A stretch of 22,255 nucleotides of DNA from DASXMR01 sp036495525 (GCA_036495525.1 DASXMR010000042.1:1-22255); one strand, 5' to 3'; positions 1 to 7,391 are shown, counted from the stretch's first letter. Program-made: numbers and translations. The notes: generated by a model from the sequence alone, not told the origin.

Positions 1-1
1 C

Positions 2-739
2 GCGCCCGTCGCGCACACGCTGCACCTGCCGCCGGCTGCCGCGATTGCGCGGGCGCTGCGCGAACTGGCCGACGGCGACCGCGGACCCGCTGTCGCGTGC
101 GTGTCCCACGCCCAGGCGGCCGCCTGGCGCCGGGACGTCGATGTCAGCGCCATCCTGCCGCCGTACGTGCCGACCAGCACCATTACCTGGTCGGCAGCCG
201 CTGGCCAGGGCGCTGTCTTCGCCGGACGGCTGAGCCCGGAGAAGGGCGCAGTCGAGGCGGTCGACATCGCCGCAGCGGCCGGGCTGCCGATCGACGTCTA
301 CGGCGACCCCTACGACCCCGCGTACGCTCGCGGGCAGATTTATCCCCGCCACGACCCGCCGCGGGTGACGATCAGGCCCGGCGTCCGGCGGCGCGCGATC
401 TGGGCAGCGATGGCCAGGGCCGCCGTCGTGCTCTGCCCGGCCCGCTGGGACGAGCCGTTCGGCATGGCCGCGGCTGACGCGCAGGCCTGCGGCACCCCGG
501 TGGTGGCCTACCGGCGCGGCGGCCTCGCCGAGGTGATCGAGGACGGCGTGACCGGGTTCCTGGTCGCGCCCGGCGACGTCGCGGCTGCTGGCGCCAGCGC
601 CAGAGCGGCGCTGCGGCTTTCCCGCGCGGCTTGCCGTGATCACGCGGTCAGGCATCTAGATGTGGAACGGAGCCTTGATGCCCATCACGAGCTCTACCGG
701 CGACTCACCGACGCGGCCAGAACCCGGGTCGGCGGCTAG
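2..739 (+). CDS. GT4-family glycosyltransferase, 5' partial
   Basis: The reading frame is open from the window edge, so the N-terminal acceptor domain is missing and only the C-terminal GT-B Rossmann half is visible. It would transfer a sugar from an activated donor (UDP- or GDP-sugar in this family) to an unknown acceptor. Seen: the donor-domain start (residues reading VFAGRLSPEKG), the segment DEPFGMAAADAQACGTPVVA, and RRGGLAEVIEDGVTGFLV near the end, all classic for GT4 retaining transferases. In the EX7E motif the second Glu is replaced by Asp (E-PFGMAAA-D). The stop lies inside the following dehydrogenase gene, which overlaps it by 62 nt on the same strand, so the two are probably co-transcribed. 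Family is firm; acceptor and donor cannot be read from this. Confidence 0.88.
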   Translation, partial: APVAHTLHLPPAAAIARALRELADGDRGPAVACVSHAQAAAWRRDVDVSAILPPYVPTSTITWSAAAGQGAVFAGRLSPEKGAVEAVDIAAAAGLPIDVYGDPYDPAYARGQIYPRHDPPRVTIRPGVRRRAIWAAMARAAVVLCPARWDEPFGMAAADAQACGTPVVAYRRGGLAEVIEDGVTGFLVAPGDVAAAGASARAALRLSRAACRDHAVRHLDVERSLDAHHELYRRLTDAARTRVGG

Positions 740-1460
740 TCAGCGGCACTGGCTGGCTGGCCGCACGGCGCTGGTCACCGGAGCCAGCCGGGGCATCGGC
801 GCGGCCACCGCGCAGGCCATCGCTGCGGCCGGCGCCCATGTCGTGCTCGCCGCTCGGGACGCCGGCGCACTGGCCGAAGTTGCCGCGCAGATCCGCGCGG
901 CCGGCGGGCAGGCGACGCCGGTTCCGGCGGACGTGAGCAAGTCGGCGGACGTAGCCCGGCTGTTCACCACCACCGCCCCGGCCGGCCCGGTCAGCGCGCT
1001 GGTGTGCGCGGCCGCAGTGCTGCGGTCCGTGCCGTTCGCCGAGACGACCGAGCAGGTGTGGCAGGAGACGATCGGCGTGAACCTGACCGGCTCGTTCCTG
1101 TGCTGCCGGGAGGCGTTCACGGCGATGCGCGCTGCGGGGGGTGGCGGGCGGATCGTCACCATCGCGTCGCTGTCGGGCGTCTACGCCACCGAGAAGTTCC
1201 CCGGCCTGGCCGCGTACAACGTGTCCAAGTACGGGATCGTGGGACTCACCGAGGCGATAGCGGTGGAGGGCAGGCCGCACGGGATCAGCGCGATCTGCCT
1301 GAGTCCTGGCGCCGTCGACACGCAGATGCTGCGCGAGGCCAATCCCGAGCTGCGGCCTGGCCTGACCCCTGCCGATGTGGCGGCGATCATCGTCGCCCTG
1401 CTGGACAGCCCACTCGCGCCGGCCAGCGGGGCGAACATCCCGCTGTTCAGCAACGCCTAG
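678..1460 (+). CDS. SDR-family NAD(P)-dependent oxidoreductase
   Basis: A 260-residue classical short-chain dehydrogenase/reductase. Seen: cofactor-binding TGASRGIG at residues 34-41, Asn135 in VNLTG, catalytic Ser164 (IASLSG), Tyr180 and Lys184 (YNVSK), and a C-terminal PGAVDTQM segment. The usual NNAG stabilising motif reads CAAA here, and about three extra residues lie between Ser and Tyr compared with FabG. I chose the ATG at 678 because GGAG (669-672) precedes it by 5 nt; an in-frame ATG at 660 would add six residues without a good ribosome site. The residues before the Rossmann fold (about 1-28) are polar and probably disordered. The gene overlaps the end of the glycosyltransferase by 62 nt, which suggests one transcript. 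Substrate unknown; it may reduce or oxidise a sugar or a small alcohol. Confidence 0.88.
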   Translation: MPITSSTGDSPTRPEPGSAASQRHWLAGRTALVTGASRGIGAATAQAIAAAGAHVVLAARDAGALAEVAAQIRAAGGQATPVPADVSKSADVARLFTTTAPAGPVSALVCAAAVLRSVPFAETTEQVWQETIGVNLTGSFLCCREAFTAMRAAGGGGRIVTIASLSGVYATEKFPGLAAYNVSKYGIVGLTEAIAVEGRPHGISAICLSPGAVDTQMLREANPELRPGLTPADVAAIIVALLDSPLAPASGANIPLFSNA

Positions 1461-1493
1461 GCTGGCCCTGCTGGCTTGTTCCGGCAGCGAATG

Positions 1494-2792
1494 CTAGCTG
1501 CGGTCAGCCGCCGACCGGAGGTCGATCCTCTCGTCGGCAAGCTGGCGCGGCGACACCTGCGCCCTGGCCGCCACCAGGCGCGCGGCCGCGGCCATCTCCC
1601 CGTCCGGGTCCAGCTCCGGATCGCCGCCGCGGTCGAGCCCGGCCACCGCCCGCACGACGCCGCCGGACAGATAGAACGCGATCACCGCCCGGCCGGCCAG
1701 GTCCCCCCGGATCACCAGGTCGTCCCAGCGGGTGACGTACCCGGCGTACTCGAGCTTGTGCTCGTACTGGTCGGACCAGAACGTGTACAGGTAGCCGTAC
1801 GGGGCTTGCGAGCCGAGCATCGACCTGGCGGCTGCCGCGCCCTGCTTCTCCGCGTTGTTGTAGTGCTCGACCCGGACCCGGCCGAACATCGGGTGCAGGT
1901 GGTTCGCCAGGTCGCCGGCCGCGTAGACGTCCTGGGCGGTAGTGCGGCAGCGCTCATCGGTCAGCACGCCGTTGTCCTGCGCCACGGCGTCACCGGTCAG
2001 CGGAGGAAGGCTGGGCACTATGCCCACCCCGGCTACCGCGAAATCGCACGGCACGCGGGCGCCGCTGGCGGTCGTGACCGCCTCGAGGCGCTCGTTCCCC
2101 TCGAAGGCAGCGACGTGCTCGCCCGGCCGCAGTTCGGCGCCGTGCTCGTGATGGAACGAGGCGAACGCGGTGCCGATCTGCTCGCCCAGCACCCGCTCAA
2201 GCGGCACCTGGCCGGGGAAGAGCGCGGTCACCTGGACGCCCAACTGGGTCAGCGACGCGGCGACCTCGGAGCCGATGAAGCTCATGCCGACCACCACCGC
2301 GTGCCGTCCAGGCGCGACCTCAGCCTTGATGGCCTCGCAGTCGGCGGCCGTGCGCAGGTAGTGCACCCCTGGCAGGCTCGCGCCGGGTATGTCGAGCGTG
2401 CGCGGACGGCCGCCGGTGGCCAGCAGGATCTTGTCGTAGCCGAGCTCGGTGCCGGAACCCAGAGCGACCGTGTGGGCGGCGGTGTCGATCCCGGCGATCT
2501 CGGTCTCGGTGAGCAGGGTCACGTCATGATCGGCGTACCAGGTGGCCGGCCGGACGAACCAGCCGTCGAGCTTCTCCTCGGACCGCAGGTAGGTCTTGGA
2601 CAGCGGCGGGCGGCCAAACGGGACGCCAGGCTCGCGGCTGATCAGCGTCACCGGGCCCGGGTATCCCTCCTCGCGGAGGGCTACCGCGGCGTTGCCGCCG
2701 GCCATGCCGCCGCCGGCGATCACGATCCCGGTTCGCCCAGACACGTCAGGCATCTCCCCCGCGCCGGCCATCCGGAAACTCGGGCGCGGCAT
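1494..2792 (-). CDS. FAD-dependent ferredoxin/rubredoxin reductase-type oxidoreductase
   Basis: A flavoprotein of about 419-432 residues with the FAD/NAD(P)H disulphide-reductase fold. Seen: FAD-binding IVIAGGGMAGGNAA near residue 23-36, the PFGRPPLSK segment, the ATGGRP motif, the NAD-binding VVVGMSFIGSEVA around residues 167-178, the C-terminal FAD motif VYAAGDLAN, and a Reductase_C-type domain with YTFWSDQYEHKLEYAG. The FIGSE/FWSDQY combination resembles reductases of Rieske-type oxygenase and AIFM3-like groups, which pass electrons from NAD(P)H to a ferredoxin. No ferredoxin, Rieske protein or P450 lies next to it, so the partner must be elsewhere. The start is uncertain: the family normally begins just before the FAD motif, so the ATG at 2753 is a good alternative, though its GGGGGAG directly abuts the codon. 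It converges with the dehydrogenase with a 33-nt gap. Confidence 0.9.
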   Translation of the reverse strand: MPRPSFRMAGAGEMPDVSGRTGIVIAGGGMAGGNAAVALREEGYPGPVTLISREPGVPFGRPPLSKTYLRSEEKLDGWFVRPATWYADHDVTLLTETEIAGIDTAAHTVALGSGTELGYDKILLATGGRPRTLDIPGASLPGVHYLRTAADCEAIKAEVAPGRHAVVVGMSFIGSEVAASLTQLGVQVTALFPGQVPLERVLGEQIGTAFASFHHEHGAELRPGEHVAAFEGNERLEAVTTASGARVPCDFAVAGVGIVPSLPPLTGDAVAQDNGVLTDERCRTTAQDVYAAGDLANHLHPMFGRVRVEHYNNAEKQGAAAARSMLGSQAPYGYLYTFWSDQYEHKLEYAGYVTRWDDLVIRGDLAGRAVIAFYLSGGVVRAVAGLDRGGDPELDPDGEMAAAARLVAARAQVSPRQLADERIDLRSAADRS

Positions 2793-2849
2793 CAGGGCGC
2801 GAGTGGCGGCTGGCCGATGCGGCTGCCACCGTGAGCGCCAGTGACTGGC

Positions 2850-3671
2850 TCAGGGCTTGCTGGCGACTCCGCAGAACCCGTCGACCTCGGCGGGCAGCTC
2901 CTCACCAGGGCCAGCCTCGACCCGCCAGCGCGAGCAGGACACGACTCCGGGCTCCAGCAGCTCCATGCCGTCGAAGAAATGCGTGATCTGCTCGGGGGTG
3001 CGCAGCGTCATGGACGGCGTGCCGAACTTGTTCCAGTGCCGCACCGCCTCCTCCATCGCCTGGCCAGTGACCGCGCTTGAGGAGTGGTTGATTGCCAGGT
3101 AACTGCCGGGGGCCAGCGCGCCGGTCAGCCGCCGGACGATCGAGTACGCCTGATCGGTGTCCTCGATGTGGTGCAGGATGCCGATCAGCATGAGCCCGAC
3201 CGGCTGGCTGAAGTCGAGGGTCTTCTCTGCCTTGGCCAGGATGGCCTCGGGATCGCGCAGGTCACCCTCGACGTAGTCGCAGGCACCTTCCGGGCTGGTG
3301 GTCAGCAGCGCCCGGGCGTGAGTGAGCACGAGCGGGTCGATGTCGGCGTACACAATGCGCGAGTCTGGCGCGACGCGCTGCGCCACCTCGTGGGTATTGT
3401 CCGCGGTGGGCAGCCCGGTGCCGATGTCGAGGAACTGGCGGACGCCGAACTCGCCGGCCAGCAGCTGGATGGTGCGGCCCAGGAACGCGCGGTCGGCCCT
3501 GGCCTGCGGCACGATGCTCGGCAGCATCTCGGCAACCCGGTCACCGACCTCCCGGTCGACGGCGTAGTTGTCCTTGCCGCCCAGCCAGTAGTTCCAGATC
3601 CGGGCCGAGTGGGACACGCTCGTATCGATCCCGGTGCCGGGCGGGACTGTCTCGGCCATTTCGTCCGGCAC
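2850..3671 (-). CDS. DUF574 / Methyltransf_19 SAM-dependent methyltransferase
   Basis: A 273-residue protein of the actinobacterial DUF574 group, which has a class I methyltransferase fold; family members are abundant in actinomycetes and mostly of unknown substrate. Seen: the group hallmark HSARIWNYWLGGKDNYAVD near residues 21-39, SAM motif I as FLDIGTGLPTADNTHEVA, an acidic residue after the next strand (YADIDPLVL), and the central VGLMLIGILHHI strand. The first codon is GTG (3671) with GGAG ten bases upstream; an in-frame ATG four codons later (3659) has a weaker ribosome site. The gene is transcribed away from the membrane-protein gene at 3805 and 57 nt ahead of the flavoprotein, so the two minus-strand genes may share a transcript. 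No regulator of the HTH/DUF397 kind often found beside this family is nearby. Confidence 0.92.
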   Translation of the reverse strand: MPDEMAETVPPGTGIDTSVSHSARIWNYWLGGKDNYAVDREVGDRVAEMLPSIVPQARADRAFLGRTIQLLAGEFGVRQFLDIGTGLPTADNTHEVAQRVAPDSRIVYADIDPLVLTHARALLTTSPEGACDYVEGDLRDPEAILAKAEKTLDFSQPVGLMLIGILHHIEDTDQAYSIVRRLTGALAPGSYLAINHSSSAVTGQAMEEAVRHWNKFGTPSMTLRTPEQITHFFDGMELLEPGVVSCSRWRVEAGPGEELPAEVDGFCGVASKP

Positions 3672-3804
3672 AGGCCATCATCTCCAGTCAAGTCGCAACG
3701 GTCCCCCGCATATTGTTACCGGTCCGGTTCCCGGTGCGCAGCCAGGCCAGTGCCCTTGGATATGCTCGCCGCGTTGTCCGAGGCCAGGGCTTGGGGGGAG
3801 CTTG

Positions 3805-4530
3805 ATGGCCGAGGGGTTTGACCCTATCGAGGCCGGCAAGAAGCTGCACGAGCACGGCGAGAAGGCCGCTGAGGAGCACGAGGGCGACGCGTCAGCGGAC
3901 CGTGCCGGTGATCGGCATTCCCGCATTCTGCAGATATGCGAGGCCGTGTTGCTCGCGCTGGTCACGCTGACCGCCGCCTGGGCGGGCTACGCCGCGGCGA
4001 AGTGGGGAACCGAGTCGCGGGTGCAGATCGCCCAGTCCTCGACACTGCGGAACCTGGCGACGCGCGAAGACCTCCTCGCGATCTCGCTGCGCAACTTCGA
4101 TGCCTCCACGTTCAACGCGTGGTACATCGCCTTCACGCTGAACAACAAGAAGAAGGAAGAAATCGCCGTGCGGCGGTTCCGGCCCGAGTTCCGGGTCGCC
4201 TTCTACGCTTGGGAGGCCACCGATCCGCTGCACAATCCGCACGCCCCGCCGGGCCCGACGTACATGCCGCAGTACAAGCTCGCGCCTCAGGCGAAGGCAT
4301 CAGCGCTCGACCGGGCCGCCAGCGTGAAGTTCGCGGACGGTAATCACGCCGGGCTGGTGAGCGACGACTACATACGAATCACCGTGTTCCTGGCCGCCGT
4401 GCTGTTCCTCGTCGGCATCGGCAGCTCGTTCAAGCTGGCCGGTGTGCGCTACGCGCTGGTCGTGTTCGGCTCGGCACTGCTGATCGCCGCCGTCGTGCTG
4501 ATCGTTCAGCAGCCTGGCCTGCCGGGCTGA
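3805..4530 (+). CDS. Three-helix membrane protein of unknown function
   Basis: A 241-residue protein I do not recognise with certainty; the arrangement recalls DUF4337-type membrane proteins, but I cannot confirm that. Seen: a charged N-terminus rich in Glu, Lys and His (residues 1-41), one hydrophobic helix at about 42-65, a polar middle domain of about 120 residues, and two closely spaced C-terminal helices at about 190-208 and 213-235. The middle domain carries the KKKEE cluster (115-119) and a Pro/His-rich stretch (141-155). The ATG at 3805 is preceded by GGGGGGAG (3793-3800) at good spacing; the frame is open further upstream to 3634, but that would overlap the divergent promoter region. 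No cleavable signal peptide is seen. No enzymatic motif is visible, so a structural or sensing role in the membrane is only a guess. Confidence 0.8.
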   Translation: MAEGFDPIEAGKKLHEHGEKAAEEHEGDASADRAGDRHSRILQICEAVLLALVTLTAAWAGYAAAKWGTESRVQIAQSSTLRNLATREDLLAISLRNFDASTFNAWYIAFTLNNKKKEEIAVRRFRPEFRVAFYAWEATDPLHNPHAPPGPTYMPQYKLAPQAKASALDRAASVKFADGNHAGLVSDDYIRITVFLAAVLFLVGIGSSFKLAGVRYALVVFGSALLIAAVVLIVQQPGLPG

Positions 4531-4640
4531 CTGCTAAGCCGGGCAAAAAGCCGAGAGAGGTTTATATCAGCGAGCTGCCCGTCAATTCGTACTCTGCCCT
4601 GACAACGCCGGCCTGTTTCCGCGCGTCCTATCTGCAAAAC

Positions 4641-4678
4641 CGCGCCGCAATGCTGCACGCGGCGCGCAGAGGGGGGAC
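4641..4678 (+). promoter_or_regulatory. 5' leader hairpin abutting the ribosome binding site of the repeat protein
   Basis: CGCGCCGC (4641-4648) pairs perfectly with GCGGCGCG (4659-4666) across a 10-nt loop. A further TCTG (4631-4634) can pair with CAGA (4667-4670), which overlaps the edge of the purine-rich AGAGGGGGGA ribosome site (4669-4678). The surrounding gap 4531-4686 is relatively AT-rich for this window (TTTATATC near 4561) and presumably carries the promoter. The position suggests control of translation, but this is inference from a fold drawn by eye. Confidence 0.4.
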
Positions 4679-4686
4679 GATCAGCG

Positions 4687-5136
4687 ATGGCTTCGTCGCG
4701 CGCATCGCGGCTCACTGCCGCGGAAAAGCTCTGGTATGTCATTGGCTGCATCCCGGCCGGCGGCATGTACTTTGCCAAGGTTCCGGTCAAGAAGGCCCTC
4801 TCCGAGTGCGGGCTCGCGGAGCTGACAAGCGCTGAGCAGTTCTGGTACGTACTGCAGTGCATCGCGTTCGGCGCCGGCTACCTCGCCAAGGTGCCGGTGA
4901 AGAAGGCGCTGACCGAGTCGGCGCACGAGGCGGCCAGCCAGCTGGCCACGGCCAGCGCGGGCAAGCCGGCCGTGCCTGCTCACCGCGCCGCGACGGGTAA
5001 CGGCGCGATCCACTATCTCGAGCAGTCGCACCGGGCACGGGCGCAGTCAGCGCACCAGCAGCAGCCCTGGCCTGCCCTGCCGGCCCAGCGCCAGCCACTG
5101 CACGATCCCTGGGAGGGGACCGGCTCCGCGAGCTAA
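4687..5136 (+). CDS. Protein with two tandem 37-residue WYV-C-AKVPVKKAL repeats
   Basis: A 149-residue protein of unknown function. The first half is an internal duplication with a period of 37 residues: unit one at about 9-40 and unit two at about 46-77. About 21 of 32 aligned positions are identical, including LTxAE, WYV, CI, a Gly, Tyr, and the invariant AKVPVKKAL (residues 30-38 and 67-75). The two copies differ at synonymous sites, so the duplication is not recent. Each unit has an aromatic, Cys-containing hydrophobic core followed by a basic amphipathic tail, which could lie on a membrane. The second half (78-149) is low-complexity, rich in Ala, Gln, His and Pro, and likely disordered. 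The start is supported by AGAGGGGGGA (4669-4678), eight bases before the ATG. A 54-residue peptide gene begins 23 nt after its stop, probably in one operon. Confidence 0.82.
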   Translation: MASSRASRLTAAEKLWYVIGCIPAGGMYFAKVPVKKALSECGLAELTSAEQFWYVLQCIAFGAGYLAKVPVKKALTESAHEAASQLATASAGKPAVPAHRAATGNGAIHYLEQSHRARAQSAHQQQPWPALPAQRQPLHDPWEGTGSAS

Positions 5137-5159
5137 CCGGACCAAGGGGGAACCCGGCC

Positions 5160-5324
5160 ATGACAGCACCCGACACAGTCCTGCCGCAGCCAGCCTCCGG
5201 CGCTGGTGAGACGGGCGATGCCAGCCCGAGCGCTGCGGGCGGCGGCCCCGGCAATGACAGCGGCGGCAATCCAGGAGGGGGCAGTGGCGGCGGCAGTGCG
5301 AGCGGCACCGCTCAGAAGACCTGA
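5160..5324 (+). CDS. Gly/Ser-rich small protein, 54 residues
   Basis: A short open frame that reads MTAPDTVLPQPASGAG at its start and ends in SGTAQKT. It is dominated by Gly, Ser, Ala, Pro and Asn, with GGGSGGGS-like runs at about residues 40-47, and has no Cys, Trp, Tyr, His or Arg. There is no signal peptide and no membrane segment. AAGGGGG (5144-5150) precedes the ATG by nine bases, which is a convincing ribosome site, and the gene starts 23 nt after the repeat protein stops. It may be a flexible linker-like partner, a secreted or modified peptide precursor, or a chance frame in GC-rich DNA; the good ribosome site and operon position favour a real gene. No enzyme typical of peptide modification lies beside it. 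Confidence 0.5.
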   Translation: MTAPDTVLPQPASGAGETGDASPSAAGGGPGNDSGGNPGGGSGGGSASGTAQKT

Positions 5325-5365
5325 CCACCACGACCGGGTAGCCGGGCGTCAGGCACGATGGGGGC

Positions 5366-6157
5366 ATGCCTCGCTCCGCTCCCCGGCACGACCGTGACGC
5401 GGGTGGCCCAGCCGACCTGCTGGCCGCGAAGGCCGCCCTGCGTCAGCAGGTCTGGGCCGCCATGCGCGATCAGCGGGTGGCCAGGTTCCCTGGTGCCGCC
5501 GGGCGCATCCCGAACTTCACCGGTGCCGAGGCGGCGGCCGAGCGGCTCCGCGCGCTGCCGCAATGGCGGGCCGCCGGCACGCTGAAGGCCAACCCGGACT
5601 CCGCCCAGCTGCCGGTGCGCCAGCGCGCGCTGGAGGACGGCAAGACCGTGTACATGGCCGTGCCCCGGCTGACCGGCAGCGAGCCGTTCTTCGCGCTGGA
5701 TCCGGCCCGGCTCGCCGAGCCGCCGCGCCGGGCGGCCTCGATCAGCGGCGCCTCCAGGTCGGCGCAGCGCGTCACGCTGAGCGGCCTGGAGCCGGTGGAC
5801 CTGGTGGTCATGGGCTGCGTGGCGGCCGGCGAGGACGGCTCGAGGCTCGGCAAGGGCGGCGGTTTCGCCGACCTCGAATACGCGCTCGCCACGGCCGCCG
5901 GCCTGATCGGTCCCCGGACGTTCTGCGTCACCACGGTGCACGAACTGCAGGTCCGGCCCGCCGGGGTCATCCCGCTGACCGGCCACGACGTGCCGGTGGA
6001 CTTCATCGTCACGCCGGAGCGGGTGATCGACTGCCGCGCCGGGCGCGGGCCGCGCGCGGCAGCCGCGATCTGCTGGGCGGACCTCACCGAGGAGAAGATC
6101 GCCGCGATACCGCTGCTATCGGCGCGGCGCGCGGCTGCCATCGATCAGCCCGGCTGA
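5366..6157 (+). CDS. 5-formyltetrahydrofolate cyclo-ligase family protein
   Basis: A 263-residue member of the 5-formyl-THF cyclo-ligase (MTHFS) family, COG0212-like. The classic enzyme uses ATP to convert 5-formyl-THF into 5,10-methenyl-THF in one-carbon metabolism. Seen: an N-terminal KAALRQQVWAAMRDQRVARFPG helix (22-44), the KANPDSAQLPVRQRALEDGK region (74-93), TVYMAVPRL (94-102), and the signature GSRLGKGGGFADLE (158-171), equivalent to the GRGGGYYD nucleotide/folate loop. Aspartate replaces the usual second Tyr region, and the protein is longer than the roughly 190-residue bacterial enzyme. It is therefore closer to the longer MTHFS-domain group found in archaea, actinobacteria and animal MTHFSD, whose substrate is less certain. 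The start at 5366 has a G-rich but closely spaced upstream sequence. Confidence 0.82.
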   Translation: MPRSAPRHDRDAGGPADLLAAKAALRQQVWAAMRDQRVARFPGAAGRIPNFTGAEAAAERLRALPQWRAAGTLKANPDSAQLPVRQRALEDGKTVYMAVPRLTGSEPFFALDPARLAEPPRRAASISGASRSAQRVTLSGLEPVDLVVMGCVAAGEDGSRLGKGGGFADLEYALATAAGLIGPRTFCVTTVHELQVRPAGVIPLTGHDVPVDFIVTPERVIDCRAGRGPRAAAAICWADLTEEKIAAIPLLSARRAAAIDQPG

Positions 6158-6550
6158 CGGACCGTCCGGCCTGCCTATGTTGTGGCCGGCCGGGCTACGT
6201 TCTGGCCCCCGCCGGGCCACGTTCTGGCCGCTGCCGGGCTGCCTGGCCGCCGCCGGGCTACATCCTGGCCGCCGCTGGGCTACATCGTGGGACCCGCCGG
6301 GCTAATTCTCGCCGGACGGCGGCCCGCTAGATGACCGGCCGTCTGGCCAGACTGCTCAGCGCCGCAGCGCGGTCAGGTCCGGCTGAGACCAGCGGCCACC
6401 GCGCTCCGGCCGGCCCGTGCCCCGCCAGCAGCCGGCCAGCCGCCCCGGCGCTTGCTGGACCGCTTAGCGGCCGGGCGGACGGGGTAGGGCGCAGCGCGGG
6501 CGCCGCAGGCGCCGCCCTGAGGGGAACTCGGATCAGGGGGGAGAACGCTC
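6158..6550. other. Non-coding stretch between cyclo-ligase and hydrolase
   Basis: No convincing gene is visible in these 393 nt on either strand; the open frames that cross it have no ribosome site and implausible Arg/Pro/Ala-rich composition. It contains the degenerate 22-bp tandem repeat at 6189-6313 and a GC-rich hairpin, GGCGCC-GCA-GGCGCC, at 6499-6513. The ribosome site of the hydrolase gene (GGGGGGAG near 6536-6543) lies at its end. The promoter of the hydrolase should be here, but I cannot identify it. Confidence 0.6.
6189..6313. repeat. Degenerate 22-bp tandem repeat, about six copies
   Basis: Successive units are at 6189-6210, 6211-6232, 6233-6251 (three bases shorter), 6252-6273, 6274-6295 and 6296-6313 (partial). 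The consensus is GCCGGGCTACRTYCTGGCC followed by about three variable bases, mostly GCC or CCC. A weaker seventh unit may precede it at about 6168-6188. The period is not a multiple of three, so the array does not encode a repeated peptide. It is close to two helical turns. It could be a minisatellite from slippage or a cluster of binding sites. Confidence 0.75.
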
Positions 6551-7384
6551 ATGCCGTATGTCACCGTCGGCCAGGAGAACTCCGGCAGCATCGAGATCTA
6601 CTACGAGGATCACGGCAGTGGCCGGCCCGTGATGCTGATCCACGGCTATCCGCTCAACGGGCATTCCTGGGAGAAGCAGATCCCCGTGCTGCTGGATGCG
6701 GGCTACCGGGTGATCGCCTACGACCGGCGCGGCTTCGGTAACTCCAGCCAGCCAGTCACCGGCTACGACTACGACACGTTCGCCGCTGACCTGATGGCGC
6801 TGGTGGAGAAGCTCAACCTGCGCGACCTGACCCTGGCGGGGTTCTCAATGGGCACCGGCGAGGTCACCCGGTACCTGGGCAGGTACGGATCGGAGCGGAT
6901 ACGCAAGGCAGTGATGCTCGGCCCGATACCGCCGTTCCTGCTCAAGACTTCAGGAAACGCCGACGGCGTGGACAAGAGCGTCTTCGACGGCATCATGAAC
7001 GCGGTGCGCGCGGACCGGTACGCCTACCTCAAGGACTTCCTCGACAACTTCTACAACGTGGACAAGTTCCGCGGCTCCCGGATCAGCGACCAGGCCTGGC
7101 AGGCCAGCTTCAACGTGGCCGCCGCTGCCTCACCGCACGCGACCCTGGCGTGCGTGCCGACCTGGCTGGAAGACTTCCGGGACGACCTGCCGCAGAATGA
7201 CGTGCCCACGCTGGTGATGCAGGGCACCGAGGACCGGATCCTGCCGATCGACTCAACCGGCCGGCGGCTGCCCGGCATGATCAAGGACGTGCGGCTGATC
7301 GAGGTAGAGGGGGGCCCGCACAACATCGGCTGGACCCACTCCGACGAGGTCAACCGGGGGCTGATCAGCTTCCTGGCCGAATGA
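6551..7384 (+). CDS. Alpha/beta hydrolase, cofactor-free chloroperoxidase (perhydrolase) type
   Basis: A 277-residue alpha/beta hydrolase of the non-heme chloroperoxidase/bromoperoxidase group; such enzymes are esterases that can also catalyse perhydrolysis, which in turn oxidises halides. Seen: the oxyanion segment LIHGYPLNGHSWE (29-41), the YDRRGFGNSSQP loop (57-68), nucleophile Ser99 in GFSMG, acid Asp228 in GTEDRILP, and His257 in GGPHNIGWTH. GTGE following the nucleophile elbow is typical of this group. Length matches the family (about 275). The ATG at 6551 follows GGGGGGAG with seven bases between, a strong ribosome site. It stands alone, with a long non-coding region upstream and a convergent glycosylase gene seven bases downstream. 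Physiological substrate is unknown. Confidence 0.93.
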   Translation: MPYVTVGQENSGSIEIYYEDHGSGRPVMLIHGYPLNGHSWEKQIPVLLDAGYRVIAYDRRGFGNSSQPVTGYDYDTFAADLMALVEKLNLRDLTLAGFSMGTGEVTRYLGRYGSERIRKAVMLGPIPPFLLKTSGNADGVDKSVFDGIMNAVRADRYAYLKDFLDNFYNVDKFRGSRISDQAWQASFNVAAAASPHATLACVPTWLEDFRDDLPQNDVPTLVMQGTEDRILPIDSTGRRLPGMIKDVRLIEVEGGPHNIGWTHSDEVNRGLISFLAE

Positions 7385-7391
7385 GCCAGCG

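Noticed and set aside
1476..2834. A long plus-strand frame opposite the flavoprotein gene
   Set aside because: It mirrors the minus-strand gene, whose translation shows full FAD and NAD motifs; the plus-strand product is Arg/Gly/His-rich with no recognisable domain.
4687..5324. The repeat protein and peptide as an FxSxx-COOH or lanthipeptide-type modified-peptide system
   Set aside because: The peptide has no Cys and no FxSxx C-terminus, and no radical-SAM, LanM/LanC or protease gene lies near it, so this assignment is not supported.
6189..6313. A CRISPR array
   Set aside because: The units are 22 bp and contiguous, with no unique spacers of about 30 bp between them, and no cas gene is near.
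6331..6741. A 136-codon plus-strand frame overlapping the start of the hydrolase
   Set aside because: It overlaps the hydrolase coding region in another frame and has a biased Ala/Arg/Pro composition; the hydrolase start has a strong ribosome site at 6536-6543.
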